Source: Parietaria judaica (Eukaryota; Streptophyta; Magnoliopsida; Rosales; Urticaceae). From it: 64,000 bases of DNA. Where the stretch lies: positions 10,191,001 to 10,255,000 of the forward strand of contig OX940869.1 in assembly GCA_954871525.1 (NCBI GenBank), in the 5' to 3' direction. Made by a program: the position numbers and the translations under genes. Below, piece after piece: positions 57,074 through 64,000 of the stretch; position 1 is the first letter of the stretch, and each line of letters starts with the position of its first letter. The notes beneath the pieces were generated by a model. It did not search any database. It saw nothing but the letters and a program-made list of their open reading frames with translations, and had not been told where the DNA came from.

Positions 57074-58064
57074 GTTGGTATCAGAGCCACTCGTTTCTGT
57101 GCAGAGGCACCGATGAAACGAGTCGTTCGCGACACTTTCGTAGAGGATATGGTGAGACGAGAATAGGTCGACGGATTCCGTGCTCAAGTGGAATTGCTGA
57201 TCCGTCAGATGGCTGCGATGAAGCAGAATCAAACGGAGCAACGACGCCGAGACGAGTCCGACACCGAGGACCGAGCGAACCTGTTCGGGCAGAATTTTGG
57301 CGACTACGGTCACGCGATGCGTCGACGTGAGGCGGTCCCAGAAGATGCGCGATGGGTAGCGGCGTTCCAAGTGGCTATCCCGGAGTACGACGAACCGACG
57401 TACGATTAGGCGGAGCACAGCGAGGCCGTGTACGGCGAGTCGATTTACGGCGAGACGGAGTATGACGAACCCGTGTACGACGAGTCGGCATGCGGCGAGC
57501 CGGAGTACGACGAGGCCGTGTATGACGAGTCGATTAACGGTGAGACGAAATACGGCGAGGCCGTGTACGACGACGAGTGCGGCGAAGTCGTGTACGACGA
57601 TGAGATTGTGTACGGCGGTGAGACGGAGTACGGCGAGATCGTGTACGCCGAGGCCTTATACAATGAGCCCATATATGATGAATGGGACGATGAAGTCTTG
57701 TGCGATGAGATTGTTTTGGTGTCAAGCAAGGCCACCGAAATGGCCGCACCGAGCGAATCCATTGGCGTTAAAGTTGCGATGACTGTGGCGCCGATTTATT
57801 ACAGAATCTACAGAGGGGGATCGAAAATGATGCATAAATGGAAGCTAAATTGTTATGTGCAACGAAAACCAGAGAAACAGCACGAGTGCCGAAAACAACA
57901 GAGCAAGTTTGGAGACATAATGTGTGGTCGGCGGGAGCGCAGATGCAAGAAAGTCTTTTTACGGCGACGACTCTGGCGGCGGCACGAGCGCGGCGATGGT
58001 GGCGGAGTCGAGGCACAATCTGACGGTCAAAATTCGAGGACGAATTTTCTGTTGCGTGGGAGAA
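57074..58064 (+). pseudogene. Internal segment 3: Tyr-Asp-Glu-repeat protein
   Basis: From ATG 57113 the frame has the shared TAG (57161-57163) and a second TAG at about 57407 inside the start of the acidic repeat, a change found also in segment 4 only. Confidence 0.75.
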
Positions 58065-58394
58065 TGATTGAGAGAATATGCACGAGTCATGAAGCCTCAA
58101 TTCCTCACGTATCTCTTTGCCAATCATGCAGATTCATGCATATTATTTACTTACTATTATATCTCCTTTTGCTGATATTGTTTTATTGGGGTTGATTACG
58201 TTAATTTATTGTCTTTCCTTTATTTTAGATTCTGCTAAAATTGTTTAGGAAGTCATTTTCTCTATATATTGTCTTCGATAGTTATATGGAAAAATGTTGA
58301 TGATTATATAAAAAAATCGAGCTATAGCTTGTGATGTCGAGTTTATTCTCGCAAAGACGTGTTCTTCGTGTTCTTCGTATTCCACTCTACATTA
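58065..58394 (+). repeat. LTR 4 of the array
   Basis: 330 bp; it begins TGATTGAGAG rather than TGATGGAGAG, a private substitution. Confidence 0.93.
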
Positions 58395-59385
58395 GTTGGT
58401 ATCAGAGCCACTCGTTTCTGTGCAGAGGCACCGATGAAACGAGTCGTTCGCGACACTTTCGTAGAGGATATGGTGAGACGAGAATAGGTCGACGGATTCC
58501 GTGCTCAAGTGGAATTGCTGATCCGTCAGATGGCTGCGATGAAGCAGAATCAAACGGAGCAACGACGCCGAGACGAGTCCGACACCGAGGACCGAGCGAA
58601 CCTGTTCGGGCAGAATTTTGGCGACTACGGTCACGCGATGCGTCGACGTGAGGCGGTCCCAGAAGATGCGCGATGGGTAGCGGCGTTCCAAGTGGCTATC
58701 CCGGAGTACGACGAACCGACGTACGATTAGGCGGAGCACAGCGAGGCCGTGTACGGCGAGTCGATTTACGGCGAGACGGAGTATGACGAACCCGTGTACG
58801 ACGAGTCGGCATGCGGCGAGCCGGAGTACGACGAGGCCGTGTATGACGAGTCGATTAACGGTGAGACGAAATACGGCGAGGCCGTGTACGACGACGAGTG
58901 CGGCGAAGTCGTGTACGACGATGAGATTGTGTACGGCGGTGAGACGGAGTACGGCGAGATCGTGTACGCCGAGGCCTTATACAATGAGCCCATATATGAT
59001 GAATGGGACGATGAAGTCTTGTGCGATGAGATTGTTTTGGTGTCAAGCAAGGCCACCGAAATGGCCGCACCGAGCGAATCCATTGGCGTTAAAGTTGCGA
59101 TGACTGTGGCGCCGATTTATTACAGAATCTACAGAGGGGGATCGAAAATGATGCATAAATGGAAGCTAAATTGTTATGTGCAACGAAAACCAGAGAAACA
59201 GCACGAGTGCCGAAAACAACAGAGCAAGTTTGGAGACATAATGTGTGGTCGGCGGGAGCGCAGATGCAAGAAAGTCTTTTTACGGCGACGACTCTGGCGG
59301 CGGCACGAGCGCGGCGATGGTGGCGGAGTCGAGGCACAATCTGACGGTCAAAATTCGAGGACGAATTTTCTGTTGCGTGGGAGAA
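58395..59385 (+). pseudogene. Internal segment 4: Tyr-Asp-Glu-repeat protein
   Basis: Almost identical to segment 3, with the same two stops (58482-58484 and about 58728). This indicates that segments 3 and 4 are products of the most recent duplication. Confidence 0.75.
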
Positions 59386-59715
59386 TGATGGAGAGAATAT
59401 GCACGAGTCATGAAGCCTCAATTCCTCACATATCTCTTTGCCAATCATGCAGATTCATGCAAATTATTTACTTACTATTATATCTCCTTTTGATGATATT
59501 GTTTTATTGGGGTTGATTACGTTAATTTATTGTCTTTCCTTTTTTTTAGATTCTGCTAAAATTGTTTAGGAAGTCATTTTCTCTATATATTGTCTTCGAT
59601 AGTTATATGGAAAAATGTTGATGATTATATAAAAAAATCGAGCTATAGCTTGTAAAGTCGAGTTTATTCTCGCAAAGACGTGTTCTTCGTGTTCTTCGTA
59701 TTCCACTCTACATTA
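59386..59715 (+). repeat. LTR 5 of the array
   Basis: 330 bp; it abuts the outer target duplication gaatg on its right. It carries several private substitutions (for example catgcaaatt near 59456 and ttttttttag near 59540). Confidence 0.93.
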
Positions 59716-59789
59716 GAATGTTAATTTGAATTATGTGTAACAACCATTTATGCGGTGAAAATAAATAGATTCAAACACTTTACATATAC

Positions 59790-60551
59790 CTGTATCGGGT
59801 GAACGAACCCTAGAAGGGTCATATCTACACAATTTAGTTTTTTCTCGATGACGTGAAAATACTTATCCACCAGTTCCTTCGACAGCTTATGATGAAGCTT
59901 CTTCATTGAGTACTCGAATGACACTGTCCCCTAAGGATAGCCGACGAAGAAAGCAATGTCCTCTACCATTGCAAGCAGATCATCATCTGGCATCTGCGTC
60001 GGTCTTTCCTTGAAACAGATCACTTCGAAGACGATGCACAGGCTGGCCAAACGCTTTTTATCATCGCTGCCCAATGGTTTTTTGTGAATATCCTTGAGTC
60101 GATCCTGAATATTCTTGACAGTAATCCCCTTCTTCACCGAAGGCCATAAGCGTTTTTTGAAATCACTGTAGAACGCTCGTGACTGATCCTCGGTTTGAGG
60201 TAACTTTGGCACCGGGTGGCAAAGCAGCCCGGTGATGATGGCGAATTCCCGAATGCTGTATCGCAGTGGGACGTTGTTTACCAAGAACCACAGCTCACCT
60301 GTGTCCCTTTGTTCTGTCGTCATTCTCACCATCAAACTCCACAACAATTGGACGCTAGCGTGCTCGTAGTGTGTCAGGACATCTAATAGATGCCTAAATT
60401 GTGTGTCCCGAAACCACTGAAGCTCATCCTCCTTCAGTGATCCTTTAATGATAGTCGTCACTGTTTCGAATTGAGTTTTCCTGGTGGTAAGCTTATTCTT
60501 GTAGTGTTCATTCTCTTGCAACTCAGTATGTAGAACTAACGGCTGCTGCAA
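59790..60551 (-). pseudogene. DUF1985 exon of the Ulp1-type gene
   Basis: On the minus strand the frame runs from an acceptor (ATTTGCAG just upstream of 60551) to a donor CAG/GTATATG at 59790. The DUF1985 hallmark LWFLVNNVPLRYSIREFAIITGLLCHP is at about 60200-60290. Before it a helical LHTELQENEHYKNK segment is visible, and after it FKERPTQMPDDDLLAMVEDIAFFVGYP. TAG at 59931-59933 interrupts an otherwise open exon that continues GTVSFEYSMKKLHHKLS. A possible first exon of only Met-Glu lies at 60874-60879 with a good donor, but this is speculative. Confidence 0.8.
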
Positions 60552-61714
60552 ATCGAATCAAGAATAAGATATTAAATCGAATCGAATCAAGAATAAACCG
60601 GTATAACTAACGGTATTTATCCATGAATAACGGTATAGGTAACTAGCGGTATGGTTACCGCTAGCCAAAACATAGCGGTATGGCTAGCGGTAGTTTACCA
60701 AACCATACCGGGAGTCGTCAAATATTACTACACTCATCATATTAGTATTCTTTTAAACCTTAAACTAGACCAAACCCTAACATCCGTGTACACTATGTAA
60801 ACCCTAACATCGATACAAGTTCAAAGTTCAAACTGTACCAGAAACATCGAAAAGTTTAAAAATAGACATTTACCTCCATTGAAGATGATTAGCATATGCC
60901 GGAGAACAACAGAAGACGGTGATCGGTTCCGAAATATGCTTCTTGTTTCCTGGTTGCACGTCTCGAACGAAAGAAGAAAATGGTCGTTTATGCAGCAGTC
61001 GGAAGGAAAGACAAGAGAGGCACGAAAGTATGCCGTCGGTTGTTGGAATGAGGTCGGAGGATGAATCGTCGATGGCGGTGGAAGGATCAAAGAGGGTCGG
61101 TTTTGGAGGGAAATCGAGGGAAAGCCGAAGAGGTATGTTTGAGAGAAAATAAGAATAATATTATAAAATCTTACTGTATCAACCGCCGCAAAGGGTAAAT
61201 TCGAGATTTCGTAAAATACAGTGTAAACCAAAATGGCAAAATCGTCATTCCAAGTTCTTTAGATTTAAAAATAATGCGAAAAGGAAATAAGGGACTTAAA
61301 AATAAATGTAAAAGAAATAGCAGGTTATAACGAGGGTATGCAGCGAAACGACATCTCAGATAAGGTCTTTTAGCCAATTCTTTCTTATTTTTTTGGTAGA
61401 TCGTATATCCACGGCATAAATACCCATTCTTTCTTGAAAACTAAACGATAAAGTTCAATTATTTTAGCTGGAAAATATTACCTATACTTTTAAAATAAAT
61501 ATAAGACAAGTACTAAAAAAACTCAAAAAAGTGCTTGTTTTATATATAACAAAAAATAAGTACTTAACGTTAAATTTTTAAAATACTTTTAATTTATACC
61601 GGTAATATCCCGATAAATATGATTCTCTTGTCCAGGTTTTTCACGCCATAGTTAGGTTTAATTTTCAAGTTAATGGAGACATGAACCATTTTGATGACTT
61701 TACGTGGCATAACA
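60552..61714. other. 5' flank of the DUF1985-Ulp1 gene and spacer
   Basis: Bases 60600-60720 contain repeated (ta)gcggtatgg/aacggta phrases, also scattered in 51925-51990 and 50520-50600, so they may belong to the same transposon. Bases 60880-61150 contain domain-less frames on both strands and may be leader. No independent gene recognised. Confidence 0.4.
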
Positions 61715-62480
61715 CACTAGTAGAAATGTGATCTTTAGAAACTCAACTTTTACCCACTGAATAATTAGTTTCTATAAATTTTTCATATACACTGATTTTG
61801 AATATATATCAATTGCTAAAGAGTTTAGTAGAACTATTTAATATATGTAACTTTGGCAACTGATTTTCTAACTTTAAGCAACTGATGATTGGCGCTAAAA
61901 ATTTCGAGTTTTAGAAACTAATTTTTTAGTTTCTAAAAAATTAAAATCAGTTGATGATCATCATCTTCGTTAAAAAAATTTAAATTCACCCAAGTGTTTT
62001 CGCTATTGATTTTTCAGTTTCTAAAAATAAATTTTAGATGTTTGGCCACTGAATTTTCAGTAGGTATATATCTAATGTCAGTTGACGAGAGGGGTTATTT
62101 TTATCAATTGATCAATCATTTATTAGCAACAAATTTTTCAATGGTTGAAAAATTAAAATCAATATTTTGTTTATATTCCGGCAAGAGTTTTATCTACTGA
62201 TTTATCAGTTTGTAAAATGATTTTTAAGATTTTTGGCCATTGAATTTTCAGTATTTGTTTTTTACTGATCTATTTGTTTCTGAAAATGATTTTTAGATTT
62301 TTCGGCCACTGAATTTTCAATAGCTATATATCCAATATTAGTTGCCGATTAATGTATCATTTAGCAACTAATTAGTCAATTATTAGTAACAATTTTTTCA
62401 GTGGTTAAATATGTAAAATCCAATTTTGTATTTTAGGTAACTGATTGTTCAGTCGGTATGACTCTAAAATCAGTTGATAA
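61715..62480 (+). mobile_element. CACTA-type terminus with subterminal repeats (candidate)
   Basis: CACTAGTAGAAAT at 61715 matches the plant CACTA terminal inverted repeat style, followed by about 750 bp of dense short motifs (ggccactgaattttcagt, cagtttctaaaaatgattttt, gcaactgat) in both orientations, typical of subterminal regions. The orientation implies that the element body lies to the right. No opposite terminus was found before the gypsy LTR, so the element is truncated or interrupted. Confidence 0.5.
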
Positions 62481-62989
62481 TAGTCTAAAAGCTCGAGAGA
62501 CTCCAAAATTAATTAATTAAATCAAGATAGAGCTACAATTATGAGTATAATGTGACACTTCGGATCCAAGAGGCGTCATGGGATGTGCTGGTAAGTATAA
62601 TTCTGATGATAATGATGGTGGGTGAAAGAATCCGATTCTATTTAAGAACCTCAAATTGAAAAATAAAGGATCAGACTTTTTCAATCCGCATAATCGAGCT
62701 TATAGAATTTAGTTAAATAGTGGTTACACTATGTTTCCAAGATTTTTTTCCCTTAGCCCTCAATAATGTTATCTATTAACATTGAATTGTAGAGATAGTT
62801 ATAGTGATTCATAGCAATAATGGTTGTGATTATCGATAAACTTTCAAAATTATATACTATAAACTATAAAGTACTATTTACTATCATTATTATTAATTTA
62901 ACATAGTGTAATATATATATATTTATTGAAATGTGATATGTGTTGATGTACAAATTCGTCATTATTTAATATGACATAAAGTGCTAAAG
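62481..62989. other. AT-rich spacer
   Basis: No gene or terminus recognised. Confidence 0.45.
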
Positions 62990-63785
62990 TTGTGAATTAA
63001 TTAAATTTATAAGAAAAAATTAAAGGTTTTAAAGGAATAGATCGATATCCATAAAAGCCCAATTGAGAAGCCCACTAAAGCTCTCAATCAAACAAAGCCC
63101 AACAGATACAAAGCCACTCGGCCTAAAAAGCCCAAAGACCCAACGCTATCCGTCATCAGCCCAGAAAAAAGAGGGTAGAATCGTCACATTCTCTACTCGG
63201 CATTCTAATTCGAACCTCAGCAGAAGACCAGGAGCACGGAGTCAAGTCTTCAGAGGGCATAATTCAAACGCGACGAAGAGAACGCAGTCGTGGGACACGT
63301 GTAGCAAGGCGAGCCATTCGATCCGTTCAGCTTGGAGAGAAGACCCCACGATTCCTGGAAGTCCAACGGGAAGAATTGAAGCCTATAAATATCAAGCTCA
63401 AGCTTAGATCAAGACACGCATCCCTGAAAGAATACATCGAGAGCTCGCTACCCGGCATTTCTGCTTACTTTGAGATTTCGTTGTATTCTATTCATTTCTT
63501 TTCATTCTTTCTTTGGATCTAGACGTGATTTGCTGCATGTAGCTGTCCGTCTATGTCATTTGTCGCAATAAACTAACAGAGGACGTAGTCAACTACCGCC
63601 TTGGGACGAACCTCTATAAAAAAAACCCTCGTCTCATTTATACCGCTTATATTTATATACACATATCGAGAGTGAATCGAGAGCTTGCAACGTGAGAGAT
63701 CGAATTCCACCAAGTCATCAATCTCAAGAATATCATACGCTCATAAGTCACACTTGACTGTTGGAAGTGGGAAACCACGTCAACA
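62990..63785 (+). repeat. 5' LTR of a Ty3/gypsy element (5' boundary approximate)
   Basis: The right end is firm: ACGTCAACA at 63785, followed by a primer-binding site. A promoter-like cctataaatatc lies near 63382 and a T-rich U5-like stretch at 63480-63520. The left boundary is uncertain; a TGTGAA at 62990 is one candidate. The other LTR is outside the window. Confidence 0.55.
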
Positions 63786-63787
63786 GT

Positions 63788-63806
63788 TTGGCGCCGTCTG
63801 TGGGAA
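63788..63806 (+). other. Primer-binding site of the gypsy element
   Basis: TTGGCGCCGTCTGTGGGAA follows the LTR end by two bases. This sequence is common at the primer site of plant Tat/Athila-type gypsy elements. Confidence 0.8.
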
Positions 63807-63849
63807 ATTGATCTCGCCAACATCCACAAGCTCGAAGCACTCCGCAAAC

Positions 63850-64000
63850 ATGAGCAACGACGAAATCATAGCCGTGACCGAGTCTGAGGTGAACAACCCC
63901 AGGAAAAACACGGAAACAGACGAACTGAGGAACGCCGAGAACCAAGAACTGCGCAGGCAGATCAAACTTCTCGCGGCAAACCAAGCCCAAAATGAACAAT
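63850..64000 (+). CDS. Gypsy gag start, cut by the window edge
   Basis: ATG at 63850 opens a frame of 50 codons to the end of the window, starting MSNDEIIAVTESEV and continuing with a charged, probably helical region (ELRNAENQELRRQIKLL). Its position right after an LTR and primer site makes it the gag N-terminus. No stop is seen in the visible part. Confidence 0.65.
   Translation, partial: MSNDEIIAVTESEVNNPRKNTETDELRNAENQELRRQIKLLAANQAQNEQ

Larger units (their letters stand above)
54101..59715 (+). mobile_element. Tandem array of a small non-autonomous LTR element (5 LTRs, 4 internal segments)
   Basis: Five LTRs of 330-331 bp start at 54101, 55422, 56744, 58065 and 59386 and alternate with four 991-bp internal segments, period 1321-1322 bp. 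Each LTR starts TGAT(G/T)GAGAG and ends CTACATTA. Each internal segment starts GTTGGTATCAGAGCC (initiator tRNA-Met primer site) and ends in a purine tract GTGGGAGAA. The whole array, not each unit, is bounded by the 5-bp duplication gaatg (54096-54100 and 59716-59720), implying one integration event and later amplification or integration of a concatemer. It carries no reverse transcriptase, protease or integrase. The LTR and 3' internal ends resemble the gypsy relic ending at 44716, so that family could have supplied enzymes in trans. Confidence 0.95.
50588..60551 (-). pseudogene. DUF1985 - charged linker - Ulp1/C48 protease gene of transposon type, degraded
   Basis: Minus-strand exons in order: a DUF1985 domain (60551-59790), a short exon with LAYECLPVVAAYL (54082-53918), a Ser/Pro/Arg-rich linker (53830-53302), a K/E-rich coiled segment (about 52920-52033), and a Ulp1-like cysteine-protease domain (51248-50588). 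This order matches plant genes spread by Mutator (Kaonashi-type) and some CACTA elements. Cellular Ulp1 proteases cleave SUMO; for the transposon-borne versions a role in escaping silencing has been proposed but not shown. A 5.6-kb LTR array lies in the intron between the first two exons. An in-frame TAG (59931-59933), frameshifts in the linker, a partial exon duplication and TGA at a conserved Trp position before the protease domain indicate that the gene is inactive. No mudrA-type transposase is in the window. Confidence 0.8.

Noticed and set aside
54428..59448. Recurring minus-strand frames of 105-119 codons in every array unit
   Set aside because: Antisense of the Tyr-Asp-Glu repeat and of the LTR; repeated because the unit is repeated, with no domain.

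Overview
This window is nuclear DNA from a flowering plant, most likely a eudicot. The evidence is spliced genes with GT-AG introns, plant-specific families (DUF868, CYP71-clan P450, PLS-type PPR, F-box/FBA, DUF1985-Ulp1), and a landscape of Ty1/copia and Ty3/gypsy LTR elements, hAT, Mutator and CACTA-type DNA transposons and AT-rich spacers. No bacterial operons, CRISPR arrays, rRNA or convincing tRNA genes were seen. Coordinates come from reading the sequence; splice sites were placed by reading frame, GT-AG borders and comparison of copies within the window.

Genes that look intact: a single-exon DUF868 protein (1733-2743, +); mitochondrial ribosomal protein mL43 (three coding exons, 7840-8555, +); a three-exon CYP71D-like cytochrome P450 (26197-28501, +); and a four-exon conserved plant protein of 241 residues with no certain function (30019-31601, +).

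Broken genes: a second P450 copy (12087-21085) is a tandem duplicate of the intact P450. It was destroyed by an early stop, a near-complete copia element in intron 1, a solo LTR in exon 3 and a nested hAT/solo-LTR insertion upstream. Others are a truncated F-box gene (33488-34231, -), an LRR-kinase/PPR fragment chimera (21612-22534), a hAT transposase gene split by a solo LTR (37022-40015), a gypsy pol relic also split by a solo LTR (40740-44716), and an inverted pair of Transposase_24-like pseudogenes (45797-49712).

The right third (about 50.5-60.6 kb, minus strand) is a degraded DUF1985-to-Ulp1/C48 cysteine-protease gene of the kind carried by plant Mutator or CACTA elements. Its intron holds the most striking object in the window: a 5.6-kb head-to-tail array of a small non-autonomous LTR element, with five LTRs alternating with four internal segments, bounded as a whole by one target-site duplication (GAATG). 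Each internal segment encodes an acidic Tyr-Asp-Glu-repeat protein instead of a normal Gag.

Together the features record heavy nested transposition followed by LTR-LTR recombination. Six apparent solo LTRs (five with perfect 5-bp target duplications) contrast with one near-complete LTR element. The window ends inside another gypsy element, whose LTR end, primer-binding site and gag start lie at 63.0-64.0 kb.
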